NCBI RefSeq assembly: GCF_002078875.1
Contig: NC_034411.1
Location: forward strand, 56,841,238 to 56,905,237
DNA: 64,000 bases
From: Numida meleagris
Lineage: Eukaryota > Chordata > Aves > Galliformes > Numididae
Reading direction: 5' to 3'
Shown: positions 25,435-37,600 of the stretch, in pieces
Layout: every line of letters begins with the position of its first letter
Numbering within the stretch: position 1 is the first letter of the stretch
Program-made: the position numbers and the translations under genes
Notes under the pieces: model-generated
Told to the model about the DNA's origin: nothing
The model's database searches: none
The model's input: the letters and a program-made list of their open reading frames with translations, nothing else

Positions 25435-25740
25435 GCCGCCTACCGCTCTACCCTCCGCTGTCGCAGCCGCCGTTATTAATAGCGCGGTGGCCCGGCCCGG
25501 CCCGGCCGGCCCCGCCCCGCCCCGCCCCGCCCGGAACGCGGCCTCCGGCAGCCCCCGCTCGGCGGGGCCGAGTCGGGCTGGGGCTGGGGCTGGGGCTGGG
25601 GCGGGAGCGAGGGCGCAGGCGGGGGCGGGGGCGGGGGCGCGGGCTGCGGGCACGGCTGCATTGCCCGCCCCAGGCCTACCGGGCCCGGCCGTCACTCCGC
25701 AGGCGCGACCCATCCGCACCTGTGCGGAACTTGCCGCTTA
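25435..25740 (-). promoter_or_regulatory. ENPP1 5' region: CpG-island promoter with GC boxes
   Basis: Directly upstream of the ENPP1 start codon. It contains a run of CCCCG repeats (25511-25533; Sp1-type GC boxes on the minus strand), a GGGGCT tandem run (about 25575-25605) and a G-run cluster (25619-25640). No TATA box was recognised, as is typical for CpG-island promoters with dispersed starts. The exact transcription start cannot be read from sequence. Confidence 0.7.
25575..25642. repeat. GC-rich tandem repeats (GGGGCT)n and (GGGGGC)n
   Basis: On the plus strand a GGGCTG-type unit repeats about four times from 25575, followed by GGGCGCAGGC and three G4-5 runs to about 25640. Several runs of at least three G closely spaced meet the usual pattern for G-quadruplexes. 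In the upstream extension of the ENPP1 frame these repeats would be read as Ala-Pro repeats. Confidence 0.8.
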
Positions 25741-25800
25741 GGGTGGGCGCGGGTGTGAGGTGCCGTCGCTGCGAGCCCAAAACAGAAGCCGGGAGCCGGC

Positions 25801-26276
25801 GGGTGGTGTTTACAAAGCAGCACGGAGAAAGTTACTTCTCACTCGGGGCAACTTGGGGTTAGCTGTCTCAGGGGCCGGTCATGCTCAGCAGGATGCAACA
25901 GCATTAGTGCAGTACCTGTGTGTGTACCTCCTAGATATCCTTCTGGACACACCCTTCTATGTCTTGTGTTCAGAAAGCGTTAACCTCACCCATGGTTTGG
26001 GCTCTTCCTGCCTATTCTCACTAACTCAGCCCTACTGTTCGATAAGGGAGAGGTGCGCTGTTAGGTTTTCTTAATGATCCTACTTGACAGCTTGCTCCAG
26101 GATTATAAGTCTGGCTGTTTATTGTCAGTTACACATGGACTATGAGCCTACCAGTTGCCTGAAAGGTTCAGGGAATGTTCTGTTCGTCATTTCTCTAAGC
26201 GACATGGAAGTCTTCAGTAACATCAATCATTGAAAAGTCTGCTTACGCTTAAAATTGCTAAAAATTAGCAGCTTGG
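25801..26276. other. intergenic, upstream of ENPP1: nothing recognised
   Basis: Composition drops back from the CpG island. No exon, conserved coding block or repeat was recognised. Confidence 0.5.
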
Positions 26277-26916
26277 CATAGGAAGACCTGGGTGTGTGTG
26301 GTGAACACCAAGCTGAACATGAGCCAGCAATGTGTCCTTGCTATGAAGAAGGCCAATAGTATCCTGGGCTGTGTCAGGCATTGTACTGCCAACTGGTGGA
26401 GGAAGGTGAACTTTCCCCTCTACTCAGCACTTGTGAGGCCACACCAGTAGATCCCATGCTGGGATCCCCCACACGAGAGATGTGGACATACTGGAAAGAG
26501 TCCTGATAAGAGCCATTAAGATAAGGAAGGGACTGGAGCACCTCTCCTGTACAGAGAGGGACTGTTCAGCCTGGAGAAGCTTCGGGGATGATTTCATTAA
26601 CATTTATAAATACCTGGAGGATGGGTGCAAAAGAGACAGAACCATGCTCTATGATTCTTTTCAGTTGTTTCCAGTGGGCACTGAGAAACAAACTGGAACA
26701 CAGGAGATTCCCACTGAAAATCAGGTAACACTTCTTTGTTGTGTGAGTGATGGAGCATGGACACAGGTTGACTAGAGAAGCTGTGGTGTCTCTTAGAGAT
26801 CCTCAGAAGCTGCCTGGACATGATGCTGGACAACTTCCTCTGAGTGTCCCTTCTTGGGCAGGGGTTTGAGCAGAGGGACATGGAAGTCCCTTCCAACCTC
26901 AGCCATCCTATGAAAG
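26277..26916 (+). repeat. CR1 LINE fragment
   Basis: The plus strand carries CR1 3' blocks in order: GGAAGACCTGGGTG, the ATGAGCCAGCAATGTG block, AGAGGGACTGTTCAGCCTGG, TTTATAAATACCTGGAGGAT and the terminal TTCCAACCTCAGCCATCCTA. Stops interrupt the frame. It lies about 850 bp upstream of the ENPP1 start codon. Confidence 0.88.
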
Positions 26917-28816
26917 AACTCATTTTCCATCATTACTTATATTTTATGTATAGTTATATATATTTAAATTAGATCTAGTCTTTCATTCTAATGTGATGAT
27001 GGCCTTGAAATACAAGGACTTGAGAAGTCTATAGTAGATGCTCTTGTGATTTTGTTCCCTCGCAAAATGTTACAACTCTATTTTCTATTTCAGCGGACTC
27101 TCAAAGTCAAACGACCACTACAATTTTCTGTTGTTTTTTTTTTTATTTTTTATTTTTTTTTAAAAAAAAAAGATTGTAAAGACTTAGCATTTGTTTAACA
27201 TTTATAGAATTACTGCTACTGCAGCTCCCAGCATATTGAAGGTCAGGGCAAGACTGACTGCACATGCCTGTCATCACATTCTGAGTCACATTCTGACCTG
27301 TTTTGACTCCACAGGTGTCATCTTGAGCATTTCTGCACTAACGGTTCACTTAGTGACAGAAAAAAGGAGAAAGCAAATGGGGCTGTGGCCATCAAACTCT
27401 TGAGTCTACAGTAAGATTCTCCTTTATTCCATTAATACAGCATTTCAAACAACTGTGCAACTAAATAACTGATACATATTTAAGGATTTTGACATCTGAT
27501 TAAAAAAATGTAAATTCAACGGATTGATAATTTTAAAAGACTCATAGAAACTAGCGTAGCAGAACTGTTTTATTCATTGAATGAGGTTTTAATAACTAGT
27601 GCAACAAAAGACTGTTACAGCCTGCTTTTTTTTCCCCATAACAATTAAAAGACATTGCAATCATATGTGTTGTGGCTTTTTTTTTTTTCAATTGGTTGGA
27701 AACAGAAATGCTGAGGTACTAACAGGCTGACTCCTGTTCTTAACCCTGCCATCAGAATTGTTCCAAAGAATGTTTATCAATCAGGTGATAGGTGCTTTAC
27801 ATATAAAAATATAAATATAAATATATAGATGAAAAGTTCAGATCTTTTTCATTCTGTTTCCAAACACTCTGGTAGGTGTTGGGTTTTTTTTGTTTTGTTT
27901 TGTTTTTTTCTTTTTTTTTTCCAGTATGACTGGAAGATTAAAAGTTCTTGGCTGATTTTTAAAGAATTAAAAATAAATTTTTCTTTTTTTTTTGTGAATA
28001 GAAATATATTTTTCTGATTGCCTTTAAGAATAAGTCAAGTAGAAGTCGTTCTTGTACTGTGTAAGTCATCAATTCAAAAGTTCCAGCAGTACACGTTGTG
28101 CACTGGTGATTCAATGGAAATAATATATAATTAGATCACAGACAAAAATGTGTCTTTTTTTTACCATCTAAAGAATGGCTTTACTGCAGCTGTAGCTAAC
28201 TTTTAAGACATTCATTGAGTATCTATTCACTGACAGCTATTTTTCTATGTACAAATATTTGTGAAACACCCCCAATTTTATCATTTCTTTCTATGTCAAT
28301 ACAAACAGTTAAGGTGCTTCAGGCTAAGCATGGAAAATAATTAACCTGTGTAGAAAATAATTAACACATTAGTGAAAAGACTGCTCATCTCAGCTGACTG
28401 GCAGGGTGTCTAAGGTACACTATTAAAGTGTGGAAGGGAAATCCAAATAGGATTAAGTTTCGACATCAATGAAATCACATGAGAAATCTTTTCTGATGAA
28501 TACTAGGAGAACAGATGGAACATTTCAAACGCTAAACTTTCAGAAATCTACAGTTACTTCATTGCTTTGGGAGGAGATTGTGAAATACTGGTCAATACAG
28601 TTTTAATAAATCTTTGACAAAATACATAACTGTGCAATTAATTAATTTCAGTGGTTACTAAAATTGCAATCCAAATTCCAAAAGACTTGGCTGTGGCTTT
28701 TTCAGCAGAGACACAGGAAGCTTCAGAGGGAGCCAGGATTCCCAGCAGCCAGCACAAGCACTGAGCAATTCATCTCCTCACCGAATGTAAGGGGACAACC
28801 TCATTAAAAACAGCCA
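26917..28816. other. intergenic: AT-rich, no gene seen
   Basis: Contains T- and A-runs (27128-27172), further T-runs near 27680 and 27885-27921, and an AT microsatellite-like stretch near 27800-27828. No coding evidence. Confidence 0.6.
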
Positions 28817-29131
28817 TAGCATCATAGAATCACCAAGGTTGGAAAAGATCTCCAAGATCATCTAGTCCAACTGTCCACCTTCCACCAATTTTTCTCCACT
28901 AAACCACATCTGTTAGTACAACATCTAAACGTTTCTTGAACACTTCCAGGGATGATTACACAACATCCCTGGACAACTCATTCCAGTGCCTCACCACTCT
29001 TCTGAAGAAAAAACTTTTCCTAATACTCAACTTGAAACTCCTCTGGCTCTACTTGAGGCCATTTCCTCCAGTCCTATCACTAGTTATGCTAGAGAAGAGG
29101 CTGACCTTCTTTCAGGTAGCTGTAGAGAGCC
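28817..29131 (-). repeat. CR1 LINE fragment (3' end)
   Basis: The plus strand begins ATCATAGAATCACCAAGGTT and continues through TGGAAAAGATCTCCAAGATC to TTTCAGGTAGCTGTAGAGAG, the complement of the CR1 3' terminus and last coding part. The ATCATAGAAT end is the start of the CR1 3' microsatellite. Open frames here are parts of this repeat. Confidence 0.88.
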
Positions 29132-31411
29132 TTGTGTTTCCAGGCCTCATCTGCAAACGGAGTCATCAGAGCAGGACAATTTTAATTATTCCTCCAGCCA
29201 TGAGCTGCAGCAGGGAAGAAAAGCGAACACAAACAATGCCATGAGAGGGAAAGGCAAACACAGGGAGTTCCCACACTGCTACATCCCGGTGTTCGTGACA
29301 TTTGCTGCTTGCATTTTTTTTTACCTGGATGGGGTTGTCAGTGGATGCCTATTTCTTGAAAAGACTGCAGCAAACACCAAGTACCCACTAAGTCTCAGCC
29401 TGACCCCATTTTGTGAGTGGACTGTAGCACAAAGGACCTGCAGCTGGGTGGCAAGGGGTGCACGGACACCTCATTGTGTGAGCAGACTACCTCTGGGCAC
29501 AGGGACCATTCCTGTGCTCTCAGTAGGCCACAGGTTTAGACTGAGGGCGGAGCAGTACCACTATGTGAGGTTGCCTGTGATAATCAGTTCTATGCTGGCT
29601 GGGTCTTGACACTTAAATTACAGCACGAAACTCCTCCCAGTGAGTGGTGGCAACCATGAGCTTCTTGTTGCTTTATCTAATCCTCAGAAAAATTTCTGTA
29701 GCTATACAAAAGACCATAAAATTCAGACCCAAAACTTGTTTGTTGAAGATCGTTATTGCTCAGTGTAACGCTGGACTCTGCCCTTTATGTGTGTTAGTGA
29801 AGCTGTGTTTCTCAGCTCCCACTAGAAGGACTTCTCTGGCATTCTTGTATGAGAGCTGCACTGTAAACTGTTCTGAGAAGCAATAAGCAGATCAGTAATT
29901 TTCATAGTTTCTGAGTTATCATTCTTGGGAGTTTTATTTAATGCTCAAAGTATGTCTCCAGCTTGACAGAAAATTGAAGAAATCCCTACTTAAGACAAAT
30001 GAAAACAGAGGTTTATCTTTTATTGTGTCTGGCAGCCCTGATTCTGATGAAATCAGAAATCCCACAGCATTTATGAACACATCAAACCATGTAGACTGTT
30101 CTGTGTTTTTCAGATTTGTATCTGTAAAACCAGCATGAAGGGATGGTATGTGGCTGCGCAAAGACACAAATTCAAGGTAAAATTTCAGGACACACCTTTC
30201 AAGACGCAGAATCTGAATTTTCTATCATGATGTCTCTTTGATGGGATAAAAAAGACAACAGAATAATTTAGCTTTTTATAACTGCTTGTTTCAGAAACTG
30301 TTAATTTTGCTCTCCAAAATATCCCCTTTTTGATAAGTACAAAAAGAATTTTTGCAAATACCTGTCCACTTTTTTTGGCTGCTTTACTGATATTCAAGAA
30401 AAGTAAGATCTAAGGATAACAAACTGATCACTAATATTTCCTATAACATTGAAAAATTGTTTAATCCTGCCCACTTTTAGTTTTAGTTTGGCATATATTA
30501 TTGCAAATTTAATAACTGTTCATCCAAAAGCTGTTAGGTTGCTGTCAACAGTACAAGCAAACCATGAAAAGCCTTTATTGTAGCCATTGTCCTTGCTTTG
30601 CAGCAATTGCCTATCTCTCTAAACAATATAAAAATGTTGTTGATTTTAGAAAAAAATGGCTTTTTTTTACACTGTAAAATCCTGACATAGTGACAATATG
30701 TTGGCAGTCTTTGATGAAAAGCACCAGTTATCACCTGTGAAAATTCCCAGAAGATGTTTGAATACTTTAATGCTACCCAAGAAAAGTTAATTGCAAGACA
30801 GTTATGCTATTATTAACAGACTAATCTCTCCAACAAGAATGGTTTTAGTGTCTGCCAACCATGTCTAGGAGGTCTGCATATGCAAGCATATCAACAGGAA
30901 GAACACTTTTTGCATACATGGGAAAAACTGCACGAAGTTCACAAGCTGGAAGGAAAAAGTAACAATGCTGTATTGCAGTAATTAGTCCAGCACTTTCTAA
31001 AGACCTGCTAGCTTAATTCAGGGCTTCTTCTAGTGAAAGCAGTGTTTATGAATTTGAGAGGGGTGTAGAGCTTTGATTGCTTGGCAATGACTCTCAGCAG
31101 TAGTGTAGGTACAGTAACAGCCACTACAACTAGCTGGGAATTTAAAGAAAATAGAAGATTCTTTCACAAGTTAAATGTTGTATAACCAATAAAAAGAGAT
31201 AAATAATCACAAACAGGACTTCTGTTCCCTTTCATGTTATTCTACACATGATATAGACAAATGAACCTAGCAAATCGGTGATTCAGGAGATCACATACAG
31301 AAACGTCACTGTGAAATCTCATTGACATTTTCTCCTTTGAGTATGTTAGATGTATTCTTAGGGCCCAGTTACATTACTCAAAATCACATTGAGAAATCCC
31401 CTTACAGAAGA
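29132..31411. other. intergenic: GC-richer island of unknown nature, then AT-rich
   Basis: 29200-29610 is richer in G and C than its surroundings and open for 207 codons in one frame (28986-29609), but the beginning of that frame is CR1 and the rest is not recognisable. The remainder to 31411 is AT-rich without features. Confidence 0.5.
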
Positions 31412-31772
31412 GAAAGCTTCGGGGAGACCTCATTGTGGCCTTCCAGTACTTGAAAGAAGCATATAAGCAGGAGGGGTAATGACTGTTTGCGTGGGTGGAT
31501 GGGACAAGGGGGAATGGTTTTAAACTAAAACAAGGCAGATTTAGGTTAGATGCTAGGAGGAAGTTTTTCACTCAGAGAGTGGTGACGCACTGGAACAGGT
31601 TGCCCAAGGAGGTTGTGGATGCCCCGTCCCTGGAGGCATTCAAGGCCAGGCTGGACGTGGCTCTGGGCAGCCTGGTCTAGTGGTTGGCGACCCTGCACTC
31701 AGCAGGGGGGTTGAAACTCGATGATCTTTGAGATCCTTTTCAACCCAGGCCATTCTATGGTTCTATGATCTC
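31412..31772 (+). repeat. CR1 LINE, 3' end
   Basis: The plus strand carries the CR1 3' end: GAAAGCTTCGGGGAGACCTC, then the block encoding [20 protein letters not shown], then GATCTTTGAGATCC and the terminal CATTCTATGGTTCTATGATC. The last part is the octamer-like CR1 tail. It is 5' truncated. About one third of the last ORF2 frame is open (31495-31680). Confidence 0.92.
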
Positions 31773-34656
31773 ATTGATTTTTGATAGCTCAAAGTGAACA
31801 GCAAGACTCAATACAAACAGGAAAGGGAAAATTAAAAAAATAAATAAATTGGCTTTCAAAACAGATGTACAAGTAGAGGCAGAGATTTGAAAAAGTACCC
31901 AAGGAATTTAGGAACGCACACCCTGCATGTCCAGGCAGATTTGTATTCCTAAATCACTTTGATATCCAGCATTACTTCATACTATGATGTACACCAACTG
32001 TATTAAGTCAGATTAAATAGCAGTCAGAGATCTGCAGCTGAGGAGATTTTTGAACCAAGGGAAATTCTCCTGCTAAATACTATTTAAAAATACTTTTTCA
32101 TCTTGTCTAGCCACTTTCTGAACAGATGCAAGCATGTAGCATCTACTCTGTTCTGCAATATGAAGTTTTACTGTTTCACTCTTGAAGAAAAACTCATTTT
32201 AGTATTTATTGTCATCACGCAAAAATATGTAGTCTAATGTAATTTCACAAAGTTTTTTGCCCTGTGGAGTAGCGTTATGATTCAGGTGCTGCGTGTCTCC
32301 TTTTCAGCAGCTACACTACAGTGGTTGGCATTCATAACCCTTTTACTGGAAGCAAGCGCGTGGAATGCAAAGTTTGCAGTTCACTGCTAGAACAGCATCT
32401 ATTTCATATGCACATACTAAAATGCCATCAAAACAAGAATGTAAAGTTATCTTTCAAAAAGTACCCAGAAGGATACTTTAAGACAGACTGTGCTGAGTTA
32501 TCATGAAAAAAAAACAAAAACAAACCAACAACAACACAAAGCAAGTTGTCCCAGTGTTTAATAGACTGCAAATGATTCCAGAACTTAGTGCACATTTAAG
32601 GAAACATCTAGTACTGTAAAGTACAATGTTACTTAAAAGCCTCACAAACAACTAAAATAGTACATGTAAAGATAATGAGAGAAATACCATTTATTACTTG
32701 TTTAAGAAAGAAAAAAAGCATAAGGGAGAAAAAGGCTTGACAAGGATAATGCTAAGACCAAATGGAAAAACTGAGATAGAAAACTCAAAGATTCAGAGGG
32801 GAGGAGACGGGAGGGATGGAAGAGTTCTATGTGTTTTTTAACACTGCAGATGCTGTTTCTTGATCATCTGAATTTTAGTGCTGTACACGCAAGCATTATT
32901 TCAGGTTGGATACAACAAAACACCTAATGAAAATGCTTTGTTGTTGGGATCAAATTTCCCTTCCATAAAAGGACATCGATGAAGTTTCCAAGTGAGTTGG
33001 TTAGCTGTGGGGTTTCTGTGCTCCAGAATAACACCAGTACTACCAACAAACACTCGTTACTTCTGGAGTCTTGACAGTCACAGCCTTCACTGGACTGGAC
33101 ATCTGGTTTTGCAATCCTGACAGATCTGTAGAACAGCACATTTGAAAGCTGTTTAAAGCTGCACATTTGACACTGTTTAAAAACAGTATCTGTACAAGAA
33201 TTTTAGTAAATCATGAGCTCTTAATAATCTCTAAGTAGGCTGACTAGAATTTTTTTTTCTAGGAAGACAGTAAGTATTTTCCGATGCAAATAAACAACCA
33301 AATTTAGGGTTTTATGTGTTATTACTGTTAGGAATAAATGTGTTACATTACATTGCCATGTCAGCTTGAGTTTCTCTCTGATCCACATGTCTTGCTCACC
33401 CTTTTTGTTTCTTTGCTTCTTCTGGCTTGCTGCACAAACAGAAAACAGGGAAACTGTCTCCTGGTGAGAAATGTTCACTCTTGTCTCCAAAAGGAGTCTG
33501 GATCTAAGTGGAGGTGATCATCACCTGAGCTCACCCCAATTCTTCTAAGTGTTCAACTTTACTTTGTCACGCAGCTAACCTGTGCTTCTTCCTCTTGGAA
33601 TCCCACAGCCAAATACTACCCAGGGAAATAAATCGAGAGCATCTTAGTGTTTTTGGGGGGCTCCATGGTTTGCTTCCTCTGCGTTCATGAAAACAGATTT
33701 TTAGACATATTTATAAAAAGCTTAATAGGATGCACAACATTGCCTCTGGTGAAACTGCTTCAGTGTGACAGAAGAAAACCATCTTCTGGGACACGGGCCA
33801 GGCTAGAAGCCCACCAGGAAAGGGAAATTATGCATGTTTAAATAATTCTGTTATTTTTTTAATAATCCTTCAGGATAACTTAATTTATCTCAAAGATATA
33901 GTAGGTGTTTTGGAGCAGTGCATTGCACCTACCTCTCTTTTTAAGAAAAAGCTGAGTGCCTACTGCTAAACCCCAACTACTTCATCTGGTATAGACCCAG
34001 ACATCTTCAAAAGACTTCCCAAAAAATTCTCCAGAGTTATGTGTCCAGAACAATATCTAATTCAGACTGTGGAGAATGCCAGGAAGTACATTCTTCTGAG
34101 TTTGAACCAAAGCCTATGTGAGGTGCCTTAGACACGTTCTTTAGGAGATGAGATCACAAGGGATATCTAAGCATCCAAACTCAACACACTGCCCTACTTT
34201 CAGAGAAGAATTTGAGTGTGTTTATGTGGGTCATAATATTATCAGTGGATGAAGTTTACTGGAGTCTACAAGTGAGGCTCGCAAACTTAATCTAGGAAAC
34301 AATATAAACCAGTCCTAAAGAGACATATAGCAAATTAGTCATTACTGGCTCTTCAGTCAGGAGCAGGGAGTAGGAAAAAACATGTCTTCCAGCCTCTTCT
34401 ATTCTCCCATAGCCCTTAAGAGTGGTGGAACGCAATACTCCTGAATTTGTTCAGGAGGCAGAACAACAAAAATTAGCTCTTTTAGAGAGTAGCCAATCCT
34501 CTGCTGATTTCATGTGTGCAGTGAGTATTTCAGGCAACAGACTCTCAGCTGATTCACTTCTCAATCCACTCTTCGTTCCAGCTTAATTTGTAAACAAATC
34601 TTCTGAGAAGTAGAGCTTACTTTAAAAAACTCCATATCTTTTGTGTTTATTGTTAA

Positions 34657-34698
<42 letters not shown>

Positions 34699-37600
34699 TG
34701 TCTACATTAAACTAAATCTGCAATTCCCTGAATGTGGACAATCAGATTATTTTAGGGTTTTAGAGACGCTATTTTCCTTCCATAATAGGTTTCCTTGCCT
34801 ACTCTTGTTTGTCTCCAGTCTCTCAGTAGTTCATCACTTAAAAGAAAGTTTGTGTCACTCAGTAAATATTGTCTAAGCATCACTCACTGTAGGACACGTA
34901 ATGCAGAGACTCTGCGTGCAAGTGACAGATGACCATGTTGCCTTCTCATATGAGCTCTCTGTGCTCAGACTAAGAAGCTAGAAAAGAGAAATATATCTCA
35001 AAAGACAAGTGTATAAAATCTATGTAGCAAATAACTCCTACAAACAAAAAGCTTAAAAGCTCACCATTTTTCTATTCACCTGTCTTTTTGTAAGAAGATA
35101 CGAAGGCAAAAATAAAAACACTTAGAGTCAACTCTTGTGGGAATGTTTCTTTGTACTGTCACCATCTCAAAACTAACACAATCAAACAAACCAAACTATG
35201 TATTTCATGGGAGGTTCAATTGACTCAACCAGGATGTTAGTGGTGTCTAAAAGTTGTTTTACCTTCACCGAGAAAGAAACATGATATATTTTCAGTGAAG
35301 ATTTATTTGTGTTTGCATGTTTTTTTCATGGAAAGTTCCAGAGGCTCTGTGTACAAGATGCCCTGGACATGTAGTTAACAAGTTATTGGTAAATCAGTTT
35401 GTCTCACACTAACCATTTTAAGTTCTGCAGAATAGCTTGTCTTTAGACAGAACCTTCCTATAACACTTTGAGAGTGTAACTCACCACTGGTACCTTGCAC
35501 TTGGTCACCCTTGTACTTACTCTTATCTTCTAAATTGCAGCACAATTCATAGAGCAATCATCTGAAAATTAGTGAAAGCTGTCATTTTGAAGATGGCAAA
35601 GCATTTATGTTATGGCACTTCTTTGTTAGTTACCACTTCAAACTTCTCTAGTGTCAATAATGATGATAGTTCAGTGGCTATAAATTCACTCACAGTAATG
35701 CCTTGTGAGACACAGTTAACCATTAATCTAACAGTTAGACAAGATCTTCTTATATTTTCAATCTGAAGTCATGTTTTAAATCTAGCCCACTTAAAAGAAG
35801 CTCCAGAGATTACTTTGAATTAGTCTCCATATAGGACGGAGATTGGGCAAGTAATTTCATATGATGTGCTTTAATAGACAATCAGAAGCTATTTGCCATA
35901 TTTTTCTGACTTAGCAATCTACTCTGCCCCCTGGTCTTTTGGAAAATATGTAAATAATTAGGAAAGAAGAAAAAATGTGGGCATATATCCATGTTCTTCT
36001 CAGTATTTTTAGAGCACAGTGGGAATATCTCATGAGATTCTGCTGAAAATCTAATCTGCATTTACAGAACCCCATTAATCATCATAGACTATTTTCGACA
36101 AGTCAAAGTTTCTTTTCCTGATGCCTCACAGAGACCTTTCTCAGGCTTTTGAAGCAATCCTCTATAACTAAATTTCCCCAGTGAGGATTGAAGCCATTGG
36201 CTAACACAATGTATAGAGCCAGAGCCTCATACCTGTCCCATTTCAAGACTTGTTTCTCTCTAGCATGAAGAAATCCAGCTCAATAGCTCTGAGAATGATG
36301 TGGAAGATCGATCTGATAAGAAGGCCTACTTATACAGGATCAAACTGACACCTGGAGCTTCCTCCATGGCCTGGTCTCTCACCACAACCATCAGTCATGT
36401 AAATGAAATATCAATTGGCATTGGATAATAAGGTATAATATTAAGTGAATCTTAAGCACCAGTGGCCAGTTCCAGCAATGCCAGCTGCCCTCTGTTCAGT
36501 CTGTACTTCGTCAAAGTCCACTTGTACTTTGTTCAGCCCATAGTTTGTTTGCAAACAAAAACCAACATACTAGCAGATATTACCGTTGTTTAGCTTCTCC
36601 ACTGGAAGCTAAGTTATAGTGGAATGGGTTGAGAGGATGCAAGAAAAATATTGCTATGTTCCTTTCTACATATTATCTTAAAGTCTCGAAGTACATGCCA
36701 GACATCTGTCTTCTTAGGAAGAGCAGAGAGATAAGAAAGCATTAATTGTACTCTGTGAACTACATAAACACTGAGTGTTTGCAAGGCTCATATGAATAAT
36801 ATTTGGAACAGTTTTTTACAAAAGCTACAAGGCAGTAAATCTACTCATTCTTCCCCTTTACAGTGTAAAAATTCAATAATATAAATTTAAGCTTATGCAT
36901 CAGATCTAGCATGTAAAGCAGTTTACCTCTGCTGTTCTTTACAAGGTTATTTTTCAGTCACTGGTGTTACCTAGCTAATTGAGAAGTCAGAAAGTCAGAA
37001 GGCTGTGTGGGTTTTTTTTCAACTACTGTGGAAGTCTGCAAGCTCTCCTATAGACATGCCTTGCAACTGCCCAGCATCCCAGTAAAACAGCTGAGTACTC
37101 TTCTGTAACTAGTGAAATAATGCTGCTGATGAACAGCGACCAACAACTGTATGCTGCACACAAAACTATGAAGAAGCAGGGACCCAGCTGTTACAGCAGT
37201 CACATAATAGTCACTTAGTCAATCAGCTCTCACACTTAGATAATTGGATATATTTGATTTCCTTTGGCCTCCTGCATTTCATCTCCATCTTAAGACTGAC
37301 TCAGATTTTAGTGAATATATATGGGTATGACCTGCAAGACAGCTTCTTCGCAATTAAAGCTTCTGAGCATGTTCAGTAACTACCACCACCTCTGTCATGT
37401 GTCTGGGCTCTTTTCAGCCAGGCTGACTTGCCACAGCCTCTGTACATGTTCCAACTAATATTTTTCTTATGAGGAGTTAGGATGTGATTGTGGAAAGGAA
37501 AGTGAGGACAACAGCACGGGTTCTGGATGAGCTAAAGAGGAAAAACGTGGCAGAAATGCTGTGCTGGAAAGAAATTTCCTGTCCTTGGGGAATTTTTAGG

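Larger units (their letters stand above)
24920..25800. other. CpG island over ENPP1 exon 1
   Basis: About 0.9 kb rich in G, C and CpG, in sharp contrast to the AT-rich flanks. It covers the first exon, the beginning of intron 1 and the promoter. This is the only large CpG island in the window. Many long open frames on both strands here are a by-product of the composition. Confidence 0.85.

Noticed and set aside
25259..25862. Long plus-strand open frames (160 and 199 codons) antisense to ENPP1 exon 1
   Set aside because: They overlap the CpG island, are low-complexity Pro/Arg/Ala-rich, and exist because stop codons are rare in such GC-rich DNA.
28986..29609. 207-codon plus frame
   Set aside because: Its first part is antisense CR1; the remainder has no recognisable domain or coding signal.
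34661..34693. Poly-T run as tail of a processed pseudogene
   Set aside because: No recognisable transcript-derived sequence or target-site duplication flanks it.
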